The position numbers and the translations under genes are program-made. The notes under the pieces were generated by a model. It had not been told where the DNA came from. It saw only the letters and a program-made list of their open reading frames with translations, and did not search any database. A stretch of DNA of 64,000 bases from Acinetobacter sp. HR7 (GTDB taxonomy: Bacteria; Pseudomonadota; Gammaproteobacteria; Pseudomonadales; Moraxellaceae), in contig NZ_JPQO01000167.1 in NCBI RefSeq assembly GCF_000773685.1, positions 1 through 64,000 on the forward strand. Direction: 5' to 3'. This document shows positions 28,357-37,449 of this stretch, piece after piece (position 1 is the stretch's first letter; each line of letters opens with the position of its first letter).

Positions 28357-29370
28357 TTAGAAGTGGAACACACCGAGTGCATTTTTCACTTCATCTAAAG
28401 TTGCCTGAGTGATGTCACGACATTTATCTGTACCAGTTTTCAGTACATCCATGATGTAGTCAGGATCTTTTTGCAGCTCCATACGGCGTTCACGGATTGG
28501 GCCGATCAGCTCTTTCAGGATACCTTCCAAACGTTTTTTCACAGCACCATCGCCTAAACCGCCACGACGGTAGTGTGCTTTCAGCTCTTCCAGTTCTTCT
28601 TTGTTTGGATCGAACGCATCCAGATAAGTAAATACTACGTTGCCTTCTACCTGACCTGGATCTTCAATGCGTAGGTGGTTCGGGTCGGTGTACATCGCAT
28701 TGACCGCTTTTTTAATGTCTTTGTCAGAGGCATCCAGCACAATGGTATTGCCTAAAGACTTGGACATTTTTGCCTTGCCGTCAAAGCCTGGCAGACGGCC
28801 CACATTTGACAGAAGTGCCTTACATTCTGGCAGCAGTTCACGACCCACTTGACGGTTCAGACGACGCACGATTTCGTTGGTCTGTTCGATCATTGGGATC
28901 TGGTCTTCACCGACTGGTACTACAGTTGCCTTGAATGCAGTAATGTCGGCAGCTTGAGCGACTGGGTAGCACAGGAAGCCAGCTGGAATGTCACGCTCGA
29001 AACCACGCATCTGAATTTCAGATTTGATGGTTGGGTTACGTTCCAGGCGAGAAACTGTTACGAAGTTCAGGTAAAGCATGGTCAGCTCATTCAGCGCTGG
29101 CAGGCAAGACTGTACGCAGATGGTAGTTTTGGTTGGATCAATACCGACAGCAAGATAGTCAGTTGCAACTTCAATGATATTACGACGTACTTTTTCGAAG
29201 TTATCTGCATTGTCTGTCAGGGCCTGAGCGTCAGCAAGCAGCAGATGTTGATGGTGAGAATCCTGTAAACCCACGCGAGAACGCAAAGAACCAACAAAGT
29301 GACCGAGGTGAAGTTGTCCGGTAGGACGGTCGCCAGTCAAGATCACTGGACGATTATCTTGATTACTCAT
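28357..29370 (-). CDS. trpS: Tryptophanyl-tRNA synthetase
   Basis: A class I synthetase that charges tRNA-Trp. The HIGH-equivalent is HLGHFVG near residue 21 (DRPTGQLHLGHFVG), and KMSKS appears exactly in KAKMSKSLGNT. The 337 residues are standard. It is transcribed leftward alone and divergent from the DUF808 gene. Confidence 0.97.
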   Translation of the reverse strand: MSNQDNRPVILTGDRPTGQLHLGHFVGSLRSRVGLQDSHHQHLLLADAQALTDNADNFEKVRRNIIEVATDYLAVGIDPTKTTICVQSCLPALNELTMLYLNFVTVSRLERNPTIKSEIQMRGFERDIPAGFLCYPVAQAADITAFKATVVPVGEDQIPMIEQTNEIVRRLNRQVGRELLPECKALLSNVGRLPGFDGKAKMSKSLGNTIVLDASDKDIKKAVNAMYTDPNHLRIEDPGQVEGNVVFTYLDAFDPNKEELEELKAHYRRGGLGDGAVKKRLEGILKELIGPIRERRMELQKDPDYIMDVLKTGTDKCRDITQATLDEVKNALGVFHF

Positions 29371-29560
29371 TATCTATTCCAAAACAGTAGTCGTACTACA
29401 TTCAAAATTTTTAGGATCGCAACATTGTACGGCATTCTGTTTTTGAATGTCAGTCACAATAAATGCCTGCTGCAAAAAATCTAGGAATTTAAAGAAGTAA
29501 ATACAATCTCGAACTTTGTTTTTGAGTAGAATATTTCTAGATTTATAAGGAATAACAAGA

Positions 29561-30487
29561 ATGGCGAGTAGCTTATTAATATTACTGGATGATATTGCCA
29601 CGGTTCTAGACGATGTTGCGGTCATGAGTAAAATGGCTGCAAAAAAGACGGCTGGGGTTTTGGGAGATGATTTAGCACTCAATGCTCAGCAAGTGAGTGG
29701 TGTACGTTCAGAACGTGAACTTCCTGTCGTGTGGGGCGTCGCCAAAGGCTCCTTCGTTAATAAACTAATTCTTGTTCCTTTGGCTTTGCTGATCAGCGTA
29801 GTCGCGCCATGGTTAATCAATCCTTTATTAATGATTGGTGGTCTGTTTCTGTGTTATGAAGGTGTGGAGAAAGTACTACATAGCATACAGCACAAAAAAG
29901 CCAAGACTGAAGAAGAAGCTGAAGCAGAATTAACCACAATTGAAACAGATCTGGTGCAATTCGAAAAAGACAAAATTAAAGGTGCGATTCGTACGGATTT
30001 TATTTTGTCGGCTGAAATTGTTGTGATTTCGCTAGGTACTGTCGCTACTGCAGCTTTTACGACTAAGGTGATGGTACTCTCGGCAATTGCTGTGGTGATG
30101 ACAATCGGCGTGTATGGCTTTGTGGCCATGATTGTGAAAATTGATGATTTGGGATTATACCTAACCGAGCAGGCATCAAGTTTTAAACAAAGCGTGGGTC
30201 GCGGCCTACTGGCTTTTGCCCCCAAGCTTATGAAAACCCTAACGATTGTAGGAACGATTGCCATGTTCCTGGTCGGAGGCGGGATTATTGCGCATACGAT
30301 TCCATGGTTCCATCATTTCACCGAAGATTCTGTAGAGTATGTCGAGCATATTCCGACAATGGGTAGCATTGTAGGAGCGGTTACTCCAACATTCATTAAT
30401 TTGGTGATTGGTTTTATTGCCGGGTTGCTAGTATTTATCGTAATTGCTTTAATTCAAAAGATTAAATCTAAATCGAAGCAGGCATAA
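29561..30487 (+). CDS. DUF808 (YedI-type) inner-membrane protein
   Basis: This 308-residue protein begins [21 protein letters not shown], the signature start of the DUF808/YedI family, and contains several hydrophobic helices (about 65-105, 140-190, 225-250, 275-300) separated by a charged Glu/Lys-rich loop. The family's function is not established. AAGGAA lies 7 nt before the ATG. The zinc-peptidase gene follows 50 nt later on the same strand and may be cotranscribed. Confidence 0.9.
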   Translation: MASSLLILLDDIATVLDDVAVMSKMAAKKTAGVLGDDLALNAQQVSGVRSERELPVVWGVAKGSFVNKLILVPLALLISVVAPWLINPLLMIGGLFLCYEGVEKVLHSIQHKKAKTEEEAEAELTTIETDLVQFEKDKIKGAIRTDFILSAEIVVISLGTVATAAFTTKVMVLSAIAVVMTIGVYGFVAMIVKIDDLGLYLTEQASSFKQSVGRGLLAFAPKLMKTLTIVGTIAMFLVGGGIIAHTIPWFHHFTEDSVEYVEHIPTMGSIVGAVTPTFINLVIGFIAGLLVFIVIALIQKIKSKSKQA

Positions 30488-30537
30488 TTAATCCTGAATC
30501 GCTAAAATAAGCTGAAGTAAACTATAAGGAAATCACT

Positions 30538-31440
30538 ATGCGCTGGAAAGGTCGTCGAGTTAGTAGCAATGTAGAAGACCGCCGTGGCGGTGGCGCCAAA
30601 GCGGGTGGAATCAGTATTATTGGTCTGATCGTGGCCTTTGTGGCCTGGAAATTCTTTGGGGTCGATCCGCAGCAGGCTTATCAAGCCACCAAACAAGTGA
30701 CTCAAAATGTTTCCAGTGCAGAAACGAGTGGTCTGGATAATCCAACGCCAGAGCAGCAGGAAGCGATGGAATTTGTCGGTACAGTGCTTGCAGATACCGA
30801 GGATACCTGGTCACAAGTTTTTCAGCAGCAGCTGAACCAGCAATATACGCCGCCAAAACTGGTGATGTTTAGTGGTGTAGTGAATTCCGGTTGTGGTACG
30901 GCACAATCTGCCATGGGGCCGTTCTATTGCCCAGCAGACCAGAAAGTGTATATCGATACGTCTTTCTTTAGAGACATGCGTACTCAAATGGACATTAGTG
31001 GCGAGCAGAATCAAACTGAACTGTCACGTAATGACCAGGCGGGTGATTTTGCTCAGGCGTATGTGGTGGCACATGAGGTCGGACATCATATTCAGACCTT
31101 GTTAGGCATTTCTTCGCAGGTACAGCAGGCGCGTCAGCAGGCGACCAAAGCGCAGGCCAATAAGTTATCTGTGTATCAAGAATTACAAGCCGACTGTCTG
31201 GCAGGCGTGTGGGCCTATCATAACCATGAAAGAACCCAGTTCCTAGAACAGGGCGATGTACAGGAAGCGATGGATGCTGCTCATAAGATTGGTGATGACT
31301 ATCTGCAGAAAAAAGCTCAAGGTCATGCTGTACCCGACAGTTTTACCCATGGTACCAGTGCACAGCGGATGCAGTGGTTTAATACCGGTTTGAAATCAGG
31401 GCAAATGGCGGACTGTGATACCTTTAATAAAGGGATCTAA
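30538..31440 (+). CDS. ypfJ: YpfJ-type neutral zinc metallopeptidase
   Basis: The N-terminal motif MRWKGRRVSSNVEDRRG and one transmembrane helix (about 25-40) are followed by a zincin domain with HEVGHH (AHEVGHHIQTLLG). A downstream glutamate in LQADCLAGVWAYH is the probable third zinc ligand. This matches the neutral zinc metallopeptidase family (COG2321). The domain probably faces the periplasm. Its substrate is unknown. Confidence 0.93.
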   Translation: MRWKGRRVSSNVEDRRGGGAKAGGISIIGLIVAFVAWKFFGVDPQQAYQATKQVTQNVSSAETSGLDNPTPEQQEAMEFVGTVLADTEDTWSQVFQQQLNQQYTPPKLVMFSGVVNSGCGTAQSAMGPFYCPADQKVYIDTSFFRDMRTQMDISGEQNQTELSRNDQAGDFAQAYVVAHEVGHHIQTLLGISSQVQQARQQATKAQANKLSVYQELQADCLAGVWAYHNHERTQFLEQGDVQEAMDAAHKIGDDYLQKKAQGHAVPDSFTHGTSAQRMQWFNTGLKSGQMADCDTFNKGI

Positions 31441-31472
31441 AGCTTTTAATATTTCAATTTTTCAGAATAAAT

Positions 31473-31500
31473 TAAAGGAGCAAAAATGCTCCTTTATTTT
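31473..31500. terminator. Terminator of ypfJ, shared with the convergent small gene
   Basis: TAAAGGAGCA (31473-31482) pairs with TGCTCCTTTA (31487-31496), then T-rich sequence. Confidence 0.8.
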
Positions 31501-31519
31501 TAACTCAATATTTAAATTA

Positions 31520-31648
31520 TTAGCTTAGAAAATGGCGGAAGTCTTTAATCAGACTAAAGCAGATAAATAAGACAGCAATTGCAAATAGACCGATCCTAAA
31601 TACTTTAAATTTCAGGTTGTAAATATTCTGCGGAACAAACTGCTGAAT
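31520..31648 (-). other. In-frame continuation of the small membrane protein after an amber codon
   Basis: Directly after the TAG at 31649-31651 the same frame stays open for 42 codons to TAA 31520-31522. It encodes IQQFVPQNIYNLKFKVFRIG, then a hydrophobic helix (LFAIAVLFICFSLI) flanked by basic residues. There is no usable start codon of its own. One C-to-T change (CAG to TAG) would explain the break, so the ancestral protein probably had 129 residues and two membrane segments. Confidence 0.55.
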
Positions 31649-31909
31649 CTAATGTTTGGGATAAATAAAATCTGCTTTTTCCCAGTTGAAAATAAACACG
31701 GCATTCACTGGTTTCTGGTTATTGGAGAGCATGACTTGCTCAGCTGGGCTGCTGATTAAAGTCAGAGATTTGCCTTGCTGATATTTTTGATTTTCTGCCT
31801 GCAGAATTTCCTGAATTCTGGTGACACAGGTCAACCACAACGACAGTGTGACTAGAAAAACTATTATGGCCAGACATAGGCGAAAAATAGTTTTCCCCAT
31901 TTGAAGCAT
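31649..31909 (-). CDS. Small single-pass membrane protein, probably truncated
   Basis: An 86-residue hypothetical protein: short N-terminus, one hydrophobic helix at about 8-28 (FRLCLAIIVFLVTLSLWLT), then a polar domain of about 58 residues, likely periplasmic. I do not recognise the family. It ends at an amber codon beyond which the frame continues with a second helix, so this is likely a nonsense-truncated gene. It lies alone between convergent ypfJ and the divergent antiporter gene. Confidence 0.6.
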   Translation of the reverse strand: MLQMGKTIFRLCLAIIVFLVTLSLWLTCVTRIQEILQAENQKYQQGKSLTLISSPAEQVMLSNNQKPVNAVFIFNWEKADFIYPKH

Positions 31910-32127
31910 GGGAGAACTGTTAAAAATTACGCCGAAGCATATATGAGAAATGATGATTGAATTGTATGATAATTCATCAGTTAAAATCCTTGAAAAGAAA
32001 CTTAACTCAAAAGCCTGGGAAAGGGGATTAAACTTATTTCACCCGGAAATACCTCTTTGCTAGATATTTTATTTTTTGATAGGCCGGCACTTTTCTCAGG
32101 CGTGGGCTGCATTTTTTAAGGAAATCC

Positions 32128-33627
32128 ATGGGAAATTTCTTTTTCTTACAACTTCTCACCGTTGTTTTTGCCCTATCTATTGCCACGACATTATTCAATA
32201 AGCGGGTATTGGGTTTTCCTCAAGCCATTGGGGTTCCAATTGTTTCCGCGATTTTCGTGTTTATCCTGCAATGGGGCGCGAGTCTGCTACATGGCAATCC
32301 TTTTTTCAGCATCAATATTACCAATATTGAAAACGCAGTTCGGCATATTGATTTCTATGACTTCCTGATCAATGGGGTGATCTGTTTCATCCTGACCTCA
32401 TCGGCGCTGAAATTTAAGGTTTCAGATTTGCGTAACCACTGGCGTCCGATCGGGATTCTGGCCAGTCTGGCACTGGTTTTCTGTGCAGTGTTCTTTGGTC
32501 TGGCGCTGTATGGTTACCAGTTCCTGATCGGCAAGCATGTGGATCTGGTCGTACTATTGCTGCTTGGCGCCGCCTTGGGGGCTACCGACCCGATCGGAAT
32601 CAAAGGGGTACTCAGTTCGGTTCGTGCACCGTATCATCTGATGGTGAAGCTAGAAGGCGAATCATTGTTTAATGACGCGATGTGTATTGCCTTGTTTATG
32701 ACTTTGCTAAATGTATTGCAAGGGGAAAGCTTTACTATTCTGGGTGTATTGCAAACGCTGTTGTATGAAATTGTCGTCGCAGTGCTGATTGGTGTGGTAT
32801 TTGGTTGGGCAATCCTACGTATTTTGCGTGGCAAACATGAAATGGAATCACTGATTCTGACAACAGCATTGTTAGCTTGTGGTTCTTATCTAGTGGCATT
32901 GTTAGCCCATGCATCTGCACCTATTGCCTGTGTGATTGGTGGTTTAATTGTCGGTAACAAGTGGAAAGAAATTCTGGCTGATGCCGACATCGGGGACGTC
33001 AATCATTTCTGGCATACCGTAGAAGGGATTATTAATTCCTTCCTGTTTACCCTGATTGGTTTGGAACTATTTATTATTGACCTGAGTACCAGCCTGATTC
33101 TGGGCGGGATAGTGGCCTTTATTATCTTGCACGTCGCGCGTTTTGCAGCAAACTTTTTATCTTTCTCGATGTTCCCGCACTTGCGCAGAAAGCGTTACAA
33201 CGGCAGTTTGGCAATTCTATCTTGGGGTGGTGTCCGTGGGGGGATTTCTCTGGCGCTAATTCTGGCGGTTGCCAATATTCCAGAATTGGAAGAGTACAGC
33301 AGTATTCTGATTGGTTATACCTTTATTGTGGTGCTGCTCTCCGGTGTGGTGTGTGGTCTTGGGCTGCCGGCGGTAATGAATGCGTTTTATCACAACCCTA
33401 ATGAAGAAACCCTGGGCTGGAAAGGCTGGTATCAGCGGTTGTGCCATCGAATGAACCGCAAAGGCTTTAAGTATATTATCGGTGAAGATGCGCAGGGTAA
33501 TGAAACTATTACCGTGTATCAGCCAGAAACCTTAATTGATGAGAAAGATGAGGATGGTGTCGCAGCAGTACATAATCCGGAAAAAGTGCAGGAAGTAAAA
33601 CGCCTGGAAAGTCCGGACAACTTCTAA
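32128..33627 (+). CDS. CPA1-family Na+(K+)/H+ antiporter
   Basis: An inner-membrane cation/proton antiporter with about 12 helices and a hydrophilic C-terminal tail of about 70 residues. The family core LLLGAALGATDPIGIKGVL supplies the ion-binding Asp, LEGESLFNDAMCIALF follows, and SWGGVRGGISLALIL is near 370. It resembles NhaP-type exchangers. Ion preference cannot be read from the sequence. AAGGAAA lies just before the ATG. Monocistronic with terminator. Confidence 0.93.
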   Translation: MGNFFFLQLLTVVFALSIATTLFNKRVLGFPQAIGVPIVSAIFVFILQWGASLLHGNPFFSINITNIENAVRHIDFYDFLINGVICFILTSSALKFKVSDLRNHWRPIGILASLALVFCAVFFGLALYGYQFLIGKHVDLVVLLLLGAALGATDPIGIKGVLSSVRAPYHLMVKLEGESLFNDAMCIALFMTLLNVLQGESFTILGVLQTLLYEIVVAVLIGVVFGWAILRILRGKHEMESLILTTALLACGSYLVALLAHASAPIACVIGGLIVGNKWKEILADADIGDVNHFWHTVEGIINSFLFTLIGLELFIIDLSTSLILGGIVAFIILHVARFAANFLSFSMFPHLRRKRYNGSLAILSWGGVRGGISLALILAVANIPELEEYSSILIGYTFIVVLLSGVVCGLGLPAVMNAFYHNPNEETLGWKGWYQRLCHRMNRKGFKYIIGEDAQGNETITVYQPETLIDEKDEDGVAAVHNPEKVQEVKRLESPDNF

Positions 33628-33642
33628 TTTCTTGCTTATGTT

Positions 33643-33670
33643 AAAAAGAGAATCTCCGGATTCTCTTTTT
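33643..33670. terminator. Terminator of the antiporter gene
   Basis: AAAAAGAGAATC (33643-33654) pairs with GATTCTCTTTTT (33659-33670). Confidence 0.9.
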
Positions 33671-33743
33671 TTTATTGCCCATATTTTCTATTGGTACGTG
33701 AATAATAAATGATTAAGATCAGGACAAAACAAAAGGGAAATCG

Positions 33744-34079
33744 ATGATACTAGCCAGACCCAGTGATGAACTTGCCCAAATGATTCTGAGTATTGTTGCC
33801 TTGATTCCTCAAGGTAAAGTGGCAAGCTATGGCCAGATTGCCAAACTTGCAGGATTGCCACGGCATGCGCGACTGGTCGGACGTGTACTGAAGGAAATGG
33901 ATGAATCCTCAGATTTGCCTTGGCATCGGGTGATTAATTCCCAAGGCAAAATCAGTGTGCATAAACTCGACGAGCAAGGCATGAATATACAGGCGGCTAA
34001 ATTAATGCAAGAAGGTGTGGTGGTGATAGGGGATAAAGTGAATCTAAAAACCTATCAATGGGATGGTCTACACGCATAA
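33744..34079 (+). CDS. atl: Alkyltransferase-like protein (Atl), Trp in place of the catalytic Cys
   Basis: A 111-residue relative of the DNA-binding domain of O6-methylguanine methyltransferase. The active-site motif PCHRV is replaced by PWHRV (W60), which defines Atl proteins. They bind O6-alkylguanine without repairing it and hand the lesion to nucleotide excision repair. The helix-turn-helix VASYGQIAKLAGLPRHARLVGRVL and arginine finger (R47 region) are intact. It has a good ribosome site (AAAGGGAAA) and is convergent with uspA. Confidence 0.93.
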   Translation: MILARPSDELAQMILSIVALIPQGKVASYGQIAKLAGLPRHARLVGRVLKEMDESSDLPWHRVINSQGKISVHKLDEQGMNIQAAKLMQEGVVVIGDKVNLKTYQWDGLHA

Positions 34080-34108
34080 AAATACCCCATGCGGAGATGA
34101 GGTATTTT
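34079..34108. terminator. Shared terminator between atl and uspA
   Basis: An AAATACC arm and a GGTATTT arm, extended by CAT/ATG with one mismatch, with A/T-tracts on both sides. It overlaps the atl stop. Confidence 0.6.
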
Positions 34109-34127
34109 AAATATGGCGAATTAAGGC

Positions 34128-34574
34128 TTAATCGTGACCGCGTACCACCAGCACTGGAATTTCAGCCTGTCCAAGAATGCTTTGCGCCACGCTGCCCAGG
34201 AAGAATTTCTTGAAGCCAGTACGACCATGTGAACCGATCACAATCAGGTCAGCACCTAAGGTTTTTGCGGCTTTGGCGATTTCGGTATTCACCACCTGAC
34301 CTTCTAATAACTGGGTTTCTACTTGAACACCTGCAGCTTCAAAACGTTTTTTCGCTTCATCCAAGTTTTGCTGAATGGAAGTGCGCGCACGTTCAATCAG
34401 GTCATTGGTTTGTGCTGCTGTGATGTATTCAGCAGCGATATAAGGGTCTAGAGTCATCACCTGAACCACGGTGATTTTGCTGTTAAATGCTTTGGCCAGT
34501 TCTACAGCCTTATCTACAGCAACAAGTGAAGTTTGTGAACCATCAATTGGAACTAAAATATTTTGAAAAGACAT
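34128..34574 (-). CDS. uspA: Universal stress protein, UspA family
   Basis: A 148-residue single Usp domain. The N-terminus is ILVPIDGSQTS and the ATP-binding motif is GSHGRTGFKKFFLGSVAQ (G-2x-G-9x-G-S/T), so it is probably an ATP-binding UspFG-like member. ATG 34574 has GGAG 7 nt upstream. The longer TTG start at 34580 would overlap the ribosome site. Monocistronic, leftward. Confidence 0.92.
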   Translation of the reverse strand: MSFQNILVPIDGSQTSLVAVDKAVELAKAFNSKITVVQVMTLDPYIAAEYITAAQTNDLIERARTSIQQNLDEAKKRFEAAGVQVETQLLEGQVVNTEIAKAAKTLGADLIVIGSHGRTGFKKFFLGSVAQSILGQAEIPVLVVRGHD

Positions 34575-34580
34575 AACCAA

Positions 34581-35150
34581 TCTCCTTACGGAAGCAAAGT
34601 TTTATAATTATGAACCGGTTGTCCGGGCTAAAATTTCCTGCTTATAGTTTGATCATATACCCTATTGCATAGAAATAAAACCAGCTAAATTCGTAGGAAT
34701 TCAGGAAAATTAGTTTGAATAGATAGATGAAAAATTAAGCTAAAATTCTAGTAGTAGAAAAGTCTTATTTGGGGGTTTTTGAATAATTGATCTTGGAGCT
34801 AGTTAAATTATTTGGGTTCTGGTTGCTGCAATGGAAAGGGAAAAGCCTTGTATGAATGGTTCATTAAATTTATTTAGCTGCTAATCATTTTTAACCTGCA
34901 GATCTAAGGGGATAGGGTTGGAGGTATTTTCTAAAATAAAATAGCTACTTAAAAATACATTCTTTGCTGATCTTTCTGGATGGGAGATTTAAAAAAAATA
35001 GCGCGTTGATTAAGCGCTTCTTTTTGTTCAATAGATTAGAAGAGGAATTCTAGGTAAAAGAACAATAAATAATAAGATGATGAATTTGTTTAATTTTTAA
35101 ATGATTATTACATCATTGCATAAAGACTGAACATTTACCTGTAAAAATAC
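34581..35150. other. AT-rich intergenic stretch, no gene seen
   Basis: About 570 bp between uspA and the tRNA promoter. The only structure I note is a weak 5-bp GC hairpin (AGCGC 35000-35004 with GCGCT 35014-35018) flanked by A- and T-tracts, too short to call a terminator with confidence. Confidence 0.5.
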
Positions 35151-35179
35151 TTGACGATAGGTAAGGAAGTTAAGATAAT
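35151..35179 (+). promoter_or_regulatory. Sigma70 promoter of tRNA-Met
   Basis: TTGACG (35151-35156), 17 bp, GATAAT (35174-35179). The tRNA begins 16 bp after the -10. Confidence 0.8.
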
Positions 35180-35194
35180 GCGCACACAGTTTAC

Positions 35195-35271
35195 GGCTAT
35201 GTAGCTCAGTTGGTTAGAGCACAGCACTCATAATGCTGGGGTCACAGGTTCAAGTCCAGTCATAGCCACCA
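35195..35271 (+). tRNA. tRNA-Met (anticodon CAT), elongator type
   Basis: A 77-nt cloverleaf with encoded CCA. Acceptor GGCTATG pairs with CATAGCC, the D stem is GCTC/GAGC, the anticodon stem CAGCA/TGCTG holds loop CTCATAA, and the T loop is TTCAAGT. A perfectly Watson-Crick acceptor end and the lack of an initiator-type C1-A72 mismatch argue for the elongator. It is closely similar to E. coli elongator tRNA-Met. Confidence 0.96.
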
Positions 35272-35278
35272 TTTTTAT

Positions 35279-35309
35279 AGACCAAGCTCTCAGCTTGGTC
35301 TCTTTTTTT
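35279..35309 (+). terminator. Terminator of tRNA-Met
   Basis: AGACCAAGCT (35279-35288) pairs with AGCTTGGTCT (35292-35301), followed by a T-tract. Confidence 0.92.
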
Positions 35310-35418
35310 GTGCCTAAAAAATATATTTTATTCTGTTAAAACTGTTGCACTATTCTTCTGAATTTCACCTCTAATTTTTCAGTATTTTATTTCTATCATT
35401 CAAATTATTTAAAAATAA

Positions 35419-35448
35419 AAAATCGCCTAAGCGGACTTAAGCGATTTT
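35419..35448 (-). terminator. Terminator of nadE
   Basis: AAAATCGC (35419-35426) pairs with GCGATTTT (35441-35448), extended inward by TAAG/CTTA. Confidence 0.75.
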
Positions 35449-35478
35449 GAATTTCTATCTTCTAAGAAAAGAGGAGTC

Positions 35479-37104
35479 TTAGACGCCCGGTTTCCAGCCA
35501 TTCACGATTGGGTAACGGCGTTCACGGCTAAAGGAACGTGAGCTAATACGAGGACCGATTGCACCTTGGCGGCGTTTGTATTCGCTGATATCCACCAGAC
35601 GAATCACGCGTTTTACTACCTCTTCATCAAAGCCTTTGGCAATGATGTCATCTTGGCTTTGATCTTCTTCGATATAAGAGTACAGGATTGCATCCAGCAC
35701 TTCGTATGGAGGTAATGAGTCCTGATCCAATTGGTCTGGGCGAAGTTCTGCTGAAGGTGGACGGGTAATCACACGTTCAGGAATTACTGGTGTTTCAGCA
35801 ATGCTATTACGGTATTTCGCCAGTTCAAACACAATGGTTTTGTAGACATCTTTCAGTACTGCGAAACCGCCGACCATATCGCCGTATAGGGTGCAATAAC
35901 CCACAGACAGTTCAGATTTGTTGCCGGTAGACAGTACTAGGTTACCAAACTTGTTGGATAATGCCATCAGCAGTGTGCCGCGTGAACGTGCCTGCAAGTT
36001 CTCTTCGGTTGCATCCACTGGTGCATCACCAAAGAATGGATATAGGGTTTGCAGGAAGCCATTTACAATCGGATTGATCTCGGCAATACCGAAAGTCACG
36101 CCTAGAGTTTTGGCCTGTTCTGCTGCATCTTCTACACTGATTTGCGCAGTATAAGTATAAGGCATCATCACCGCTTGGACTTTATCAGCACCCAAGGCAT
36201 CCACGGCAATGGCTAACGTCAATGCAGAGTCGATCCCGCCAGACAGCCCTAGAATGACGCCCGGGAAGCCAGAACGTTGAACATAGTCACGTGTTCCAAC
36301 CACCAGACTTTGATAAATCTCTGCCATGGTGTCCAGTACTGGAGTTACGGTGCCTTTGCTGAATGCTTGTTGTTCAGCATTGAATTCCACCAGATGTAGG
36401 CCTTCCTGGAAGCTAGGTGCTTGCAGTGCCAGTTCCCCGGTTTTATTCAGAACAAAGCTGGTACCGTCGAAGACCAGATCATCCTGACCACCCACCTGGT
36501 TACAGTAAACCAGATTGATATTCAGTTCTTTGACCAATGCAGCCATGGTGTCAATGCGGTGCTGTGGCTTGCCGACTTCATAAGGAGAAGAGTTCAGTAC
36601 TAGGGCAGTATCGATATTCAGCTGAGCCAGTTGCTGCACCGTATTTAAAGACCAGACATCTTCGCAAATCAGTACGCCAAACTTGTGACCGAGGTATTCA
36701 AAGACCAGGTGCTGATGACCTTTATTGAAGTAACGTTTTTCATCAAAAACGCTGTAATTAGGCAGTGTCTGCTTGTTATAAACACCCAATACCTGACCAT
36801 CTTTCATCACAGCAGCAGAGTTAAAACGCTGACCATCTTCAGCCACGTTCACAAAACCAAACACCATTACGATGTCTTTGACTTGTGCCAGTTGATCAAA
36901 TGCCTGTTGAGTACGTTTGGTCAAACTTGGACGCAGAATCAAATCTTCTGCAGGGTAACCAAGAATCGAAAGTTCTGGAAAGATAATCAGATCAGCATTG
37001 TCTTTTTTTGCCAGATTGGCCTGTTCGATAATTTTTTGCGTATTTGCGTCGATATTGCCTACATGTGGAGAGAATTGAGCAAGGGCAATTTTAAAACTTT
37101 TCAT
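35479..37104 (-). CDS. nadE: Glutamine-dependent NAD+ synthetase
   Basis: Catalyses the last step of NAD synthesis, amidating deamido-NAD. The N-terminal nitrilase-like glutaminase domain has its Glu in FPELSILGYP, Lys in YNKQTLPNY and Cys in LICEDVW. The C-terminal synthetase domain has the PP-loop LGLSGGIDSALTL. The 541 residues are typical of the two-domain form. Monocistronic. The upstream gap 37105-37449 contains no gene I would accept. Confidence 0.97.
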   Translation of the reverse strand: MKSFKIALAQFSPHVGNIDANTQKIIEQANLAKKDNADLIIFPELSILGYPAEDLILRPSLTKRTQQAFDQLAQVKDIVMVFGFVNVAEDGQRFNSAAVMKDGQVLGVYNKQTLPNYSVFDEKRYFNKGHQHLVFEYLGHKFGVLICEDVWSLNTVQQLAQLNIDTALVLNSSPYEVGKPQHRIDTMAALVKELNINLVYCNQVGGQDDLVFDGTSFVLNKTGELALQAPSFQEGLHLVEFNAEQQAFSKGTVTPVLDTMAEIYQSLVVGTRDYVQRSGFPGVILGLSGGIDSALTLAIAVDALGADKVQAVMMPYTYTAQISVEDAAEQAKTLGVTFGIAEINPIVNGFLQTLYPFFGDAPVDATEENLQARSRGTLLMALSNKFGNLVLSTGNKSELSVGYCTLYGDMVGGFAVLKDVYKTIVFELAKYRNSIAETPVIPERVITRPPSAELRPDQLDQDSLPPYEVLDAILYSYIEEDQSQDDIIAKGFDEEVVKRVIRLVDISEYKRRQGAIGPRISSRSFSRERRYPIVNGWKPGV

Positions 37105-37449
37105 TCCAACTAAATCCTAATCCTGATAGATTTTTTGCACTAATCGGCTGATATTTAAAATTATAGTTCTTCAGTAGAGTGCAATTGGGGTGTACTAACA
37201 TAATGCCAAATGGCTATAAATTTTAAACACAATCATAAAGCGTGATATTTAATCTCAATTATTGGGAGGAAAATATCAGACAAGAGTTATTCTATCGAAT
37301 TTTGAAGCAGATGCTAGCGTTGTTTGCATAGATTTATTGTTGAAATGCAACTGTATCATTAAAAATAAAACGAACGCTTATGCTTTTGTAAGGAATCCGT
37401 CTGAAGTGAGTATGTTGTGTGAAAAATTAGGATTTTAGCTCTAAAAAAA

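Noticed and set aside
35000-35018. Possible terminator between uspA and tRNA-Met
   Set aside because: The stem has only 5 bp with a 9-nt loop. The flanking A/T runs are common in this gap.
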